Shown: in pieces, positions 43,201-54,436 of the stretch | Position numbering within the stretch: position 1 is the stretch's first letter | How the letters are laid out: every line of letters begins with the position of its first letter | Assembly (NCBI GenBank): GCA_963969495.1 | Contig: OZ018328.1 | Span: forward strand, 682,001-746,000 | Reading direction: 5' to 3' | DNA: 64,000 bases | From: Ceratothoa steindachneri | Lineage: Eukaryota; Arthropoda; Malacostraca; Isopoda; Cymothoidae | The notes under the pieces: generated by a model | The model's database searches: none | Told to the model about the DNA's origin: nothing | What the model saw: only the letters and a program-made list of their open reading frames with translations | Position numbers and translations under genes: made by a program

Positions 43201-43830
43201 CAGACAATCATTCTTCTCCCTCATATACGAATACTTTTCAATCACCCAATTGCAATGACCACCGCTCAAACACTGCAGATGCACCCACATTAGCATTCAA
43301 ACCCTTTACTTTCTCATCCTTGTACACAATCGGTCTCGCACCACCAAAGTGCACATAAACAATCACTCCATACAATCGACTCACTACAGTCAACTCTTCC
43401 TGAAATGGCAAGACCCCTGACATACATATAGCTCTCAATTCATTCATAAAATTTCGCACCCTCGCCATATTAATACTTTCAGGCTTCCTACATACTTCAC
43501 TCATTACTTCCTTCCTTAAGTCATCCACACTATTGGGCACTCTCACATTTACTCCATCACTCTTACAATCTTGCAAACCATTCCATACAAACCTCCACCC
43601 TTGCTCTCCTTTCCATTCATAATCCCTTTTGGCAAATACTCAGGATCACTCACTGCACACACATTTTCATTATTCGTACCAGGATTCCTTGACATCAAAT
43701 CAGCCACTCTATTCCATTCACCAGGCACGTTGTAATAACTCCATACTTTCAGGCAATATTTTGAGAGACCACCTGTTCAGAGTCACTATGATACCTTCAA
43801 TCAATTCACCTGGTAAGGTTGGTAATTTTT

Positions 43831-44934
43831 GATCAACAATTGCTCAGTCTTTGTGCACTCTTTTATACTTTTAAATTTATATCATGGAAATTAAAACTTA
43901 TTGCATATGATAAATATAATGAATCAACTATCTACAAAGTAAATACTGGCCAGTGTACAAATGAAATTTAAACCGATAAACTTTCTTAGCCCAAGTATTC
44001 TAAGCGCAACAGAACAATTTTTCCTTCTTTAAATATATAGCACCCACCAACAGGATAATTGTTACAAATAATGCCAGAACCCGGTTCTAACAATACGATA
44101 CACTATACAATAGCTCTTAAACACGGGACTGATCAACCTGATGTGTTACAAGTTAATTCCAGAACCCGGTACTCATCAACAGGATAAGTTATACAGTAGC
44201 TCCTAAACACAGTACGTATCAACGAGATATGTTTACATTGAACTAGCTATCAGCTGGGAACCTAAATGGTGTGTTCGCTTGTTTAAGGAGATGCAGTGAC
44301 CAGGTTGACTGGTTGATCACAGTTGATGCACTGGTATGGTTGAAGAGCCCGGTTATGGTTGCTCCTACAAAATATGACGGTTAATCAGCTAATTAGCTGA
44401 TCTCAAATTTACCAGTTACATGATACAAGCAAAATGATCAAAATTGGCCAAATTTGGGGCCCTCTACCAAGATCTAATTATTGAGTGATTGGTACTCACA
44501 AGTTACAAGACTGGAGCAAACTGACTAGATGTACTACTAGCGAGTGAGAACACTGGTGCGAATCATTAAGGCATTAGATACACAGATTCCCAACCTAGAA
44601 AATGCATACAAAAGTCTTCAGATTTTCTTTTCTTGCATTAAACCCTCCAAGGATCCCCAAAACAATATGATACAACAAGGAAAGGTTTGTCTCCACAAAA
44701 CTCACCTTCAGAGAGGTGTTTTTGAGTTTAGGTTTATTTGAAACTTTTATTCACAGGGCTGTTTTTTGTATGTTTCAAGCTTTTATCAGAGTTCTTTCTA
44801 AGACTTCAGAAAAAATAAATAGAATTTTCAAATGATTTAGAATGAAAAAACATACAGATCGTGAAGTTAAAAAAATGTATTATTTAGGGCATTGGCGCTT
44901 TTTTACTATTATTTTGTATATAAAACAAATTTAG
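43831..44934. other. Unassigned AT-rich stretch with an imperfect tandem repeat
   Basis: No gene is recognised. Two diverged units of about 85 bp start at 44074 and 44159 with CCAGAACCCGGT and share TATACA(A/G)TAGCTC.TAAACAC and ATCAAC. A further partial unit, CACCAACAGGATAATTGTTA, precedes them at 44041. It may be LTR or UTR sequence of the neighbouring gypsy element G2; I cannot show that. Confidence 0.45.
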
Positions 44935-45156
44935 ATGAAAAAAAGAGATCTGACGAAGGTTTTTCTATATAACAAACCGAGTGAAATAACTTCAAAAAAA
45001 GGTTTCAGGGTGTCTATGTTGAAAAAAGTGTTTAGAAAATTCTCAACTATATATAAATCTTCAAGGGATAAAGACATTATAATAAAAGGTGAAATAACTT
45101 TTAAAAAATGTTTCAGGGTATCTATGTTGAAAAAGGTGTTCAGGATGTTAAAATAG
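44935..45156 (+). other. Short ORF made of two repeated blocks, unlikely to be a gene
   Basis: The 73-residue frame holds EITSKKGFRVSMLKKVFR and EITFKKCFRVSMLKKVFR, reflecting a DNA repeat of about 55-60 bp at about 44984-45040 and 45090-45145. No known domain is present. The repeat is real; the protein is doubtful. Confidence 0.4.
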
Positions 45157-45909
45157 TCTAAAGGGGATTAATAAAAAGCGGTTTAGAATAGCAAATAGGC
45201 TGTAGGCCACATGCTGAAGGAGTGCCTTTGGAACCAAGTTCTTTCTGTAAGAAAGAATACGAAGTATTGCTTGTATATCTATTAATTTAACAAAAATGTA
45301 AGTATTATCTGAAACACAAAAATGTGTATTAAGTAAGCATAAGAATTTGGGCAAGGTCTTTTTGAAAACTAACTATTGGGAATTGGGCATGCAGAGGAGG
45401 CACACCTCTACATACCTTCCTCTCAAATGTTGACTAGCAGGAGCATTTAAGAGCAGACTGCAGATATTCAGTAGAAGAATCGATGTTTTTGATCTCTGTA
45501 TGGTACCCAATATATGTTTCACAGATTACACTGGACCCTTAGAGTGAGTATGTGGCCCATAATCTTCCTTACCCACTTTTAAGTGAGGTTTAGCAGGAAA
45601 AGCAATAACCTTCTTGGAGGCAGCTAGTAATCTCATACGCTTAGTGTTAAGCAACTGTAATTCAGGGGAGCTCTCTTTAAAGCCAACAAAAGATGATTAA
45701 ATATCAGAAACACCAGGACCAATATTCGTATGAATAGGAGTACTCAATGTAACAGGAGCATTCAAGGGAACACTTGACAGAGCAGGAACATTTGAAGAAA
45801 TGCGAGTAATGGCCGGAGTAACAACAAGGAAAGAAGGTACCCTAGGAGACCTTACGGTCCATTCAAAGAGGGTACCTTTGGACTAGCAATTGAGCGGGCA
45901 CAAAGCTGC

Positions 45910-46953
45910 TCAATTGTTTTGCGTCCCTAAACGGCCACTTTTCAAGACTTTGTCTAGTCTTGACTTGAACTGGTCAATAGATTCACTGTTGACAACTTCC
46001 ACTGGAAGTGCGTTCCACATACCGCAGATACTGTAAGTGAAAAAATTTCCACACAGATTGCGGTTGTAACGCTTCAGTTCAAGTTTGAAGCCGTGATTGC
46101 GCGTTCTATTCTCACTCAGTGTGAAAATATCCTGATAGTCAACATTGTCGAACCCTCGAAGTATTTTGAAAACTTCGATGAGCTGACCACGCTGTCTACG
46201 GGTTTCCAGCGAGAACAGATCTAATTCCCTTAGTCTATCCTCATAACTTTTATGTCGGATAGAGGGAATCAGCTTGGTTGCCCTGGCTTGTACGCGTTCC
46301 AATCTCACGATGTCCTTTCGCAATGAAGGACTCCAAAATTGTACGGCATACTCCAGGTGCGGTCGGACAAGTGAGTTGTACAGGCACAGTACAATCTCCT
46401 GGTTCCGATAACCAAACTGGCGCTTAATATAGCCTAGCATCCTTTGGGCCTTTTTCTCCGCCTCAATGCACTGTTTCGAGAACTTGAGGTCACTAGTAAT
46501 AGTAACACCCAAGTCCTTCTCAGTGTCACTCGATTCAAGAGCAGTGCCCTTAAGGATATACTGAGATTGGGGGTTTCTGTGGCCGATATGCATCACTTTG
46601 CATTTCCCCACGTTAAAAGGCATTTGCCACGTGTCCGACCACTCCCCAATCTTCCCAAGATCTTCCTGCAGGCAGGCAGTATTTCCATCCTTTGCAACGT
46701 TCATACCAAGCTTGGTATCATCGGCAAATTTGGAAATCTTGGCAACCATGTCACCGTCCATGTCGTTGACGTAGATGATGAATAGTAGTGGTCCCAGGAC
46801 AGAACCTTGAGGCACCCCGCTAGTAACGGGCACCCACTCAGAAGACTGTCCATTTACCACCACCCGTTGCCGTCTGCCACTTAGCCAGCTACCTTTCCGT
46901 CTATGCCAAGCGCTCGCACTTTCCGGAGAAGGCGGCGTGTGGTACCTTATCAA
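45910..46953 (-). pseudogene. CR1 family 3 RT C-terminal half
   Basis: 347 residues: RQRVVVNGQSSEWVPVTSGV, PQGSVLGPLLFIIYVNDMDG (motif B), KISKFADDTKLGMN (motif C, FADD), LGVTITSDLKFSKQCIEAEK (thumb), VQARATKLIPSIRHKSYEDR, and the ending FKSRLDKVLKSGRLGTQNN. The frame is open from motif B to the stop. It joins the upstream frame 46901-47749 by a frameshift near 46920, where the WLDG-like loop between motifs A and B is damaged. Confidence 0.88.
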
Positions 46954-48188
46954 AGGCTTTCTGAAAGTCTAGGTAGACCACATCCACCGCCTTGTCCCGA
47001 TCGTGCTCACTGAAAACGAAGTGGAAGAATTCTACAAGGTTTGTCAGGCATGACCGTTGCCTTCGGAAGCCGTGCTGGGAACTCCTCAGTAGCAGGTTTG
47101 ACTCTAAATACGACGTCACTTTGTCCACCATGATGCTTTCCATGAGTTTACCGACTATCGAAGTCAGACTGATAGGACGGTAGTTCGACAGTTGGCTACG
47201 GTCTCCTTTCTTGAAGATCGGAGTCACCTCCGCCTCACGCCAGTCTCTAGGAACGCATTTGGTCCGGATTGACATGTTAAAGATAGCGCACAGATGTCGT
47301 GATACTTCATCGCACACTTCCTTCAACACTTTAGGTAGAAACCCGTCCGGTCCAGGGGACTTATTCGTCTTTAGGTCAGCGATCTTTTTCTTTATTTCTC
47401 CTTCGGTGAAGTCCATTGCCTCCAGCTTTTCCCCCGAGTAGGAATCCGTCGGCTGGGGAATGGGACCACACTCTTCAGTAAACACTGAAGAGAAGTAGTC
47501 ATTGAGTAGGTTGGTATTTTCTGCATCTGAATGCTTTAATGTCCCCTCCTCATTCCTCAAAGGGCCAATCGTTCGACGGATTGGTTTACGGCTGTTCACA
47601 TATCCAAAAAACTCCTTGGGATTCTGTTTACAGAGTCTCGCCACTCGGAGTTCCTCAGACCGCTTAGCCGCCCTTATACTGGACTTCACTCTCCTGGCTA
47701 GCCTCCGGTATTCGTCAAAGTCACCCGAGATCTTCGATTGCCGGTACACATTTCTCTTCTCCCTAAGCAGTTGCCCGATTTCTCGATTAAACCACTTTGG
47801 TTGAACAGAAGACCGACGGGGGGCATTTCAGAGGAATAAAACGCGATTGAAGACTCATGAATGTGGTTTTGAAACTGTTCCAAGAGTCTTCAACAGCATC
47901 GCACTCTTCTAGCCTCGCGTCAGTCAGTCCCGCGCGTAGACCTGCAAAGTCTGCTCTTCTCAAATCCAGTTTCCTTGATTTACTAGTTGCAGGCTCTGCC
48001 TTGGGGACTTTGACTACAAATCTAATTAGTCGGTGGTCACTGCCACCGAGCTCTTCGCCAACAGAGAGGTCCTCAACGATGTCATCTTCAGAGGTGAAAA
48101 CCAAGTCGAGGATATTGTCTCCTCTCGTTGGCTCTCTCACCCATTGAGTGAGGAACTCGTTGTTCGTGAACTGTAGTTTCAGATACAT
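46901..48188 (-). pseudogene. CR1 family 3 endonuclease end and RT N-terminal half
   Basis: 47787-48188 reads REPTRGDNILDLVFTSEDDI and EELGGSDHRLIRFVVK (SDH of the endonuclease). A frameshift at about 47780 leads to 46901-47749: RYTSPGPDGFLPKVLKE-type block (KTNKSPGPDGFLPKVL), SNYRPISLTSIVGKLMESIM, SQHGFRRQRSCLTNLVEFFH and motif A DVVYLDFQKAFDKVPH. The 5' part of the endonuclease is missing because of truncation at insertion. Confidence 0.85.
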
Positions 48189-49244
48189 ATGTTAGCAATC
48201 TTGAATCAGGTATACTACCAAGATCGGGGAACTTTTGTGACAATGCAGTAGGAGTCATACCTGGAGAAGCGGTTGCATTACCAGTAACAGGACGGGAATC
48301 TAAAATTTCCTCAATCTTGGGTAACAGTTAAAAGTTCAACAGCAGAATTGTGCTGAGCCATATCAGCTTGTTTAATCAGCTGGTTATAGACTTCATCTAG
48401 GAAAGTTTCCATTTTCTGAATAGAGACAGAAAGCTGGTCAGGAAGGATAGGTGAAACATCTGCCAATTGCTCTATCACCGTATTAAGAGGCTTAGCAAAG
48501 AAAGGAGAGGAACAGGGTCTGGCAGAGGACCTTCCATCTACTCTCACATCACACAAAGTATTGCTGTCAGAGGAATCCAATCCCTCCTGAGATACAGATC
48601 CTTTTTCAGTAACGGGAAAACCCAAGGAAAGATGGGAAACCGGAGAAGCTAGTTTCACTAGAGGAATGAGAATCTTCTGAGTCTGACATATATAAAAAGT
48701 TTGAAACAGGAGCAGGAATGTCACAAACCGAGTCACTCAGATAATCAGTACTAGGAAACTCTACCTGGGTACAATATTGTTGCCACACTCGATGCAAGGA
48801 GGAAGAAGAGGTAATGTAAGGAAGTACAGGGATCCAGCATTTAAGTTGAGAATGGTGCACCTTGAAATTTTTAGATCTGACTGAGATCTCGTAGGTCACA
48901 CCGTTTTCATGCATCTTCCTCACAGTGTAAGGCCCAGTATATCGTGCAGTATATATTTGTTGCTGACAGCATAGCCTTGAAGAATATCCTTCTTCAAAAC
49001 TTTATCACCAGGTCGGAATGGTGAAAAGTTTGGATGTTCCTCCCTCCAAGACTTAGTAACATCAGAAGACAAGGTAGATAGAGGTTTGTGAAATGTCATG
49101 AGAATGAGTCAATATATACTTAGAAAGGGACATAGCAAGTTGCGAGTGCCGAGAGTGGTTCTATGTGAGAATCACTTGGGGTAGTTGCTTATCCCATGAG
49201 GCACCCTGTTCTCTTGCAAGACAATGAAGCAGATCAATTAGTGT

Positions 49245-49999
49245 TGTGGGGGAGTGGTGTGTGTGTGTGTGCGTCTGTAGGGCCATTCTCCCACCCCCTT
49301 TTACATATATCTTTCCCTACCCCTGTGTAGGTGTGTGGGTAAACAATTTTGATTAATACAAATAATGTTAACCGATTGTATTCTCTTTTTAGAGATATAT
49401 TTTGTTTAAATCTTTTATAAATATAAGAGTAAATATTTAGGAATTATAAAAGTTATAAATGGGAATTTGTTGTGCGCACTTGGGTGTTCACTTAGAGGTA
49501 AGAAGTTAACAGAATTTCCTCGCGTTGACTGCGAGAGGAGTTCTTGAGGCGAGTGCTCTGCCCAGCCCTGAGACAGAGGGCTTTTTTACCTCGCTTGCCA
49601 CCTGCACTGCCCACCTGCATTGGCTGATGAGCCTGCCCCACTTTTATTGGCCTACTACCACCCCCTCAGTGCACAAGTGATAGTCCCGTGCCCCTTTTCT
49701 TTCAGGTGTTTTTTCGTTTTGTTGCATGGACCTTGTTTGGGTGTTTACCGATTGTTCTCTGCGCCGATCATATTTTATTTTGTTCTCAGTTGGGAAGATT
49801 GAAATTGGTATAGAGTATTTATTTTGAATGTGCACCGGTGTTTATTTTTATAAATATAAACTGTAATTATCACTGTATTTTTTTGTAAAGTAAAGGACTG
49901 TATATCAAATTGTATCAATTCTTCCTCAGGGTTCTTAAGGTTCATAAATTCTAGGATAAGGTTGGAATGCAGGGTTAGTGTTGCTTTCGGCCCGCTACA
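49245..49999 (+). repeat. 5' LTR of the plus-strand G1 copy (755 bp)
   Basis: Starts TGTGGGGGAGTGG, contains a GT microsatellite (49257-49271), and ends CCGCTACA two bases before the primer site. The length and the terminal blocks match the LTR at 39942-40693. The middle holds CT- and T-rich stretches and the TAAAGGACTGTATATCAA block near 49890. Confidence 0.8.
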
Positions 50000-50001
50000 T
50001 T

Positions 50002-50019
50002 TGGCGCTTGAATAGGGAC
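50002..50019 (+). promoter_or_regulatory. Primer-binding site, tRNA-Lys type
   Basis: TGGCGCTTGAATAGGGAC sits two bases after the LTR end. It matches the classical tRNA-Lys primer site at 15 of 18 positions (C to T at positions 7, 8 and 12). It would prime minus-strand DNA synthesis. Position and similarity together make this a confident call. Confidence 0.8.
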
Positions 50020-50166
50020 CTTGAGGTCTTGAAACTGGAGGAATTTGATTTGATTGCAGTCGATCTGTATATTGGTAAAGTAGTTTGATTGATTTTTCCC
50101 TCTTCCTATCCTTTGTTACTAACTTGAGAACAAGGCTTCAGCTGAAAGTTTGAATGAAGAAGTAAT

Positions 50167-51785
50167 ATGATTGAGACTGGAGTTGAGGAAGAAAGAAGAG
50201 GAGTGCGAAATGTTGCGGGGAATGAGATGAAAGGGATGAATGAAAAGACTGATAGGATGAAGAAGGAAATGGGAGACCGACAGGATCAGACTAACCGATG
50301 GATGCAGGACTTATATAATATGATGATAGGGGCTGGACCAGCCCCAGGACCTACAACCCTGAACCCTGCTCCAACTGAAGGGACTCCACTGAATGGAATG
50401 GATGGCAGTGTGATTGAGTCTAGAGAAGATACTGTGAGTGGTAGGAAAGAGGGTGAATGGAAGAGAAGAAGGAAGCATGGTTCTAAGGATAAGGATAGGA
50501 AGGCGAGAGGAAAGAGTATGGATTCGCTATACTCAGATGAGGGAAAGAGTGACGATATGATTGGAATGAGTGAGACCGAGAGTTGCTCTTTGGAGAGTGA
50601 AGTGAATGTGGGAAAAGGAATTTTGATTAGGGAAGTGCCTAGGATTGATAAGTTTAGATTGAATGGGGGAAAGAGTATGGATGAGTTCTTGGGGCATTTT
50701 GATCGGTACTGCAAGCTCAAGTACCTGCAGAACAAGGGTCACTGGGTGAGTGTTGTGGGAGATTGTTTGGATGGGAAAGTGTCATAGTTCTTTCGAGCGA
50801 TAAAGAGTGTGGGTGAGCCGAAGTATGATGTAGTGAAGAAGCGGATGATTGGATAGGTGAATGAATGAAAGTGAATGAATTTGAGAAGGCACATATAGGT
50901 AAGAATTAAGGGGGAAATATGTATGCACATAGGCTTGAGAGTATGGCAAGAACGAGGTATGGCGATGATGGAGTGAATGAGTGTAAACCACTGATGAGGA
51001 AGTTTCTGGACAAGATCCCGCAAAAGGTGAGTGAATGGCTGAGTGGAAAAAAAAAAGAGAGAATGAGACTGACAGGCGAATGGTTGATGTGGGAGGATGT
51101 GTTGGAGCTGTTGGAAGATGGATGATTTGATGATGAAACCGATCTAGAAGAGGATGGATAGTACAGTGTGAATGTTGGGCTTAAGAAGCCCAGGTGCTTT
51201 CCTCAACCCCAGCAGTTTGTCAGCTACAGGGATGCTCTGAAGGCTGCACCAGCTGGAGTGTTGTCAAGCTTCCTGGGCCAGCAGAATGGATGGGTAAATG
51301 GAGGGTGGTTGAATGGAAGGGGACAGATGAATGTCAAGCGTGGAAATGGGTATATGAGAGAGAAACCGAGGTGTGTCCCAGCAAATGAGAGTTTGAATGG
51401 TGTGAGAAAGGTTGTGGAATGTCGTTGGTGTGGAAGGAAGGGTCATATGTTGGCAGAATGTAGGTGGACGTCTGGTGCATGTTTTGGGTGTGGTAAGAAA
51501 GGGCATATGATAAAGGATTGCCAGGAAAGTGTGAAAGAGTGCTTCGAGTGTAAAGAAATAGGCCATTTGAAGAAAGATTATCCGAGGTTGAATGGTGGAG
51601 CAACTGCTGGGGGAAGTATGAAGTATGCTTGTGGTAATTGTGGAAAGGCTGGTCATTATGCAAGGATGTGTTGTGACCAGAGGAATGTATGTAGCTATTG
51701 TGCGATTGAAGGATATTCAAGTGAAAAGTGTTGGATTAGACTGATAGCGCAAGGTGTGAATGGAAAGTCTGAAGCGGGAAACTGA
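50167..51785 (+). pseudogene. G1 gag with five cysteine knuckles
   Basis: The first frame, 50167-50787 (206 aa), is a charged N-terminus then KSMDEFLGHFDRYCKLKYLQ, a gag capsid-like block. Stops near 50785 and a frameshift follow; the capsid continues at 50919-51125 (LMRKFLDKIPQKVSEWLSGK). The last frame, 51168-51785, carries five knuckles at about 51420-51735: CRWCGRKGHMLAEC, CFGCGKKGHMIKDC, CFECKEIGHLKKDY (last Cys lost), CGNCGKAGHYARMC and CSYCAIEGYSSEKC (His lost). Gag packages element RNA. Two knuckles are more usual in Ty3/gypsy. Confidence 0.85.
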
Positions 51786-51888
51786 ATTGTCAGAGGGTAC
51801 CTGCTGAAGTATCCTCTGGGTACATGAGTGTGAGTAATGTGTTGGTAAGTCTGTCTAGTGTGAAAGTGCTTTCTGGTAGGAAGTATGA

Positions 51889-52700
51889 GTGTCTGAGTGT
51901 GAAGGTGGAATTCAATGGAAGGCGAACTTGGTGTATAAAGATGTATATGACAAGGTGAGTGAGAAAGCCCTCCTGTCTGAGTGTAAGGGTAATTTGGTAG
52001 GTATTGGTAATGGGAGAGTGCCTGTGATTGGAATCATAAGGTCACCTGTTCGAATGCATGGTATGTTAATGAAAAATGTGAATTCTCTGTGATTGATAAG
52101 GTGAGTAGTGAGTATGGGGTCATTTTGGGGTATGATTTTATGAAAGTGAACCGTATGGTTGTGCATCCTGCGAGTGATCAGATTGAGAGAAAGATTGGTA
52201 AAAATGGGGTGTATAAGTTGTATGTAGGAAAAGCTGCTAGTGTTTTGAGGAGTGTATTTACTGGTATTGAGGTGACTGCTATGGAGAGTGTAAGGCTTGT
52301 GAAGGGTGAAAGGGTGTCTGTTAGAGTGAGTTGTAGTAAGGATGTTAGTTTGAATGTGGGTGAGAACACTGTGATATTGGATGGAAAGGATGCGTGTTAT
52401 AAGGTAAGGTGTGTTGCTTGTGTGTTTGATGGCTTGATGAGAATGAATGATCCTTTTGTATGTGTGCAGGCGGACCCCAGTGTGAAAGGACAGGTGAGGG
52501 GGATCCAAGTCGGAGATGTACTGGGTCACCTCCCCACTGTCAATGAGGTGGGTATGGATGATAGTGCGGATGTCAGCTTGAATGTTGCAAATGAAAAGAC
52601 GTGTGAATGGACGTATAATGAAGTGAAGAGCATGTTGGAATTGGATGGATGTTTGACTGAGTATGAAAGGGAGGATGTGTATCAAATGATATTTGAATGA
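51889..52700 (+). pseudogene. G1 first protease domain (active site deleted) and following linker
   Basis: Matches the protease of copy 3 (39390-39740), but the bases coding ECLALIDSGCK are deleted, so the catalytic DSG is missing. What remains is VYKDVYDKVSEKALLSECKG, RVPVIGIIRSPVRMHGMLM and, after a frameshift, YGVILGYDFMKVNRM (ILGxD block, about 52116-52160). The frame then stays open to 52698 as a linker (VKGERVSVRVSCSKDVSLNV) leading to RT. This copy therefore lacks a working first protease. Confidence 0.8.
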
Positions 52701-53500
52701 AAGGGATCCCTCAGTAAGGGTGATCTGGATTTCCGAGTTGCAAAACTCCCTGAATTCAAGATTGTACTGAAGGAGGACTCCCCAATCTATCAGCGGCTGA
52801 GGCATTTCCCACGACTGGTTGCTGATGAGATTGAGGATCAGTGTTTAGAATTAGAACAATTGGGGGTGATTGAAGTGAGAGTGCATGAAATAGTCCAATT
52901 GTGCCTGTCTGTAAGCCAGATTGAAGATTGCGTCTGTATGTGGATTATCGAAAGGTGAATGAAAGGACTGTGAAAGAAAGGTATGGGATGGAGTGGTTTA
53001 CGAAGCTGGATATGGTACAGGGCTATTACCAGATGACCATTGCTGAGGAGAGCTGGCCGGTAACTGCCTTCTCTTCCACAAAGAGGCATTATCAGTTCCA
53101 CAACCTCAGCTTTGGGTTGGCTCATGCTCCCGGAGCCTTCCAGCGGGCAATGAATGTTGTGTTAAGTAAGTTTGTGAGTAAGAATGTGATTGCGTTTATA
53201 GATGATATTTTGATTATGACTAGAGACTTTTGAGGAGCATATGAGACTGGTGAATGATGTGTTGAGAACGTTGGAGAGTGTTGGTGTGAAGGTGAAAGTA
53301 GCAAGGTGTGAATGGTTTGCAAAAAAAGTGGAATTCCTTGTACATATGGTGAGTGAGAATGAGTTGCAAAAGTCGCTAAAGTATGTTCAGAAGGTGTGAA
53401 TGTTTCCAAAACCTGTGACTGTGAAGCAGCTGAAGTCGTTTCTGGGTTTGATTGAGTTTCAGTGAAAGTTTATACGTAATTGTTCAGGTGTGAGTAAGCC
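52700..53500 (+). pseudogene. G1 reverse transcriptase
   Basis: DSPIYQRLRHFPRLVADEIE (about 52765) and LGVIEVR lead into LYVDYRKVNERTVKERYGME (about 52933), WFTKLDMVQGYYQMTIAEES (motif A, catalytic Asp in KLDM), HYQFHNLSFGLAHAPGAFQR (motif B) and VIAFIDDILIMT (motif C, FIDD, about 53190). A frameshift after RDF follows, then the thumb LKSFLGLIEFQ (about 53430). These are the standard Ty3/gypsy RT blocks. Several stops break the chain, so it is inactive. Confidence 0.88.
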
Positions 53501-53599
53501 TCTGACTGAGTGGATGGGCAAGGAAGGTAGTCTGGTTGTCAGGTGGAATGATAAGATGAGAAACTGAAAGAGGCAGCGGCTGAAGATGTTGAATTGGTG

Positions 53600-54190
53600 T
53601 ATCCAGATTATAGTGTGAATGCTAAAATACTTGAATTGTATACAGATGCGGGTGGGCATTGTATGGGAGGTTTTCTGATGCAAGAGCAGCGTTTGAATGG
53701 AGAGAATGTCAGGCAAATAATTGGGTATGTATCCAAAGCTATGAATGCGGCAGAGTGAAAGTATTCGACGCTGTAACGAGAGTTGGCTGTGATAAGATAT
53801 TGTTTGAAAGTGTTGCATCTGTTTTTTGTATGGTGTGAGGTTTGTGACTAAGACAGATCATCAACCTTTTGTATCTGCAGCGTATGAAGTGGGCTGATAG
53901 TAGGATTGCGAGGACTTTGGAAGATTTGAGTGACTTTGACTATGTGATTGAGTACATGCCTGGTGAACGAAATAGAGTGGCTGATTTGATGTCAAGATAT
54001 CCTGGTATGAATGATGAAAATGTGGGTGGAGTGAGTGATCCTGAATATTTGCCGAAAGGGATTATGAATGGAAAGGACAGTAAGGGTGGTGGTGATTCCT
54101 TGTTTGAGACTGTATGGAATGGTTTGCAAGATTTGAAGAGTGATGGAGTAGATGTGATAGTGCCCAATAGTGTGGATGACTTAAGGAAGT
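53600..54190 (+). pseudogene. G1 RNase H and downstream segment
   Basis: In broken frames: a LYTDAGGHCMGGFL-like start (about 53635-53680, with the catalytic Asp of YTDA), VRFVTKTDHQPFV (about 53838), RMKWADSRIARTLEDLSDFD and YVIEYMPGERNRVADLMSRY (about 53940-54000), the standard end of Ty3/gypsy RNase H. SLFETVWNGLQDLKSDGVDV and NSVDDLRK follow up to the stop at 54190. The same downstream block occurs in the minus copy at 43460-43576. Confidence 0.85.
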
Positions 54191-54436
54191 AGGTAATGAG
54201 TGAAGTATGTAGGAAGCCTGAAAGTATTGGTATGGTGAGGGTGTGGAACTTTATGAAAGAATTGAGAGCCATGTGTATGCAAGGGGTCCCGCCGTTTCAG
54301 GAAGTGTTGATTATAGCAAGTCATTTTTTATGGAGGGATTGTTTATGTGCACTTTGGTGGTGAGAGGCCGATTGTGTACAAAGATTGAAAAGTGTTCATA
54401 TATGAGAGAGAATAATGATTGTCTGGATGAAGATGA

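Larger units (their letters stand above)
39942..43830 (-). mobile_element. Ty3/gypsy G1, minus-strand copy (RNase H end, second protease, integrase, 3' LTR)
   Basis: Reading from 43830 down: end of RNase H (NRVADLMSRNPG at about 43700), the SVDDLRKEVMSEVCRKPESI block (43460-43530), the second protease-like domain (42780-43200), integrase zinc finger and core start (42053-42500), integrase C-terminus (41407-41720), a tail with two VADFSGF repeats (about 41180-41340) and a 3' LTR (39942-40693). Many stops and frameshifts are present. The gag-RT half and the 5' LTR are missing, probably through deletion. It is inserted into G1 copy 3. Confidence 0.85.
45891..48192 (-). mobile_element. CR1 family 3 insertion (copy D), 5' truncated
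   Basis: About 2.3 kb on the minus strand with the endonuclease C-terminus, a complete RT region and a short 3' end. The seven bases TAGCAAT flank it at 45884-45890 and 48193-48199 as a target duplication. It lies inside the G2 coding region. It differs from the other CR1 copies in composition (less AT-rich) and in protein sequence. A fragment of the same family lies at 58311-58565. Confidence 0.85.
45157..49244 (-). mobile_element. Ty3/gypsy-type element G2, integrase end and following region, split by CR1 copy D
   Basis: From 49244 down on the minus strand: LLHCLARE..ASWDKQLPQVILT and YNHSRHSQ-like sequence with the typical end of an integrase core (about 49130-49240), then KMHENGVTYEISVRSKNFKV and HHSQLKCW (about 48840-48915), the C-terminal integrase block. 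A Ser-rich region (48311-48830) follows. After the CR1 insertion, RISSNVPALSSVPLNAPVTL continues (about 45700-45810). The sequence is unlike G1. No LTR was identified. The G1 plus copy begins at 49245 and cuts it. Confidence 0.65.

Noticed and set aside
51912..52805. 297-residue minus-strand frame
   Set aside because: It lies opposite the G1 protease and linker. It is rich in Ile, His and Thr with no motif, and is best explained as the antisense shadow of the real plus-strand pol.
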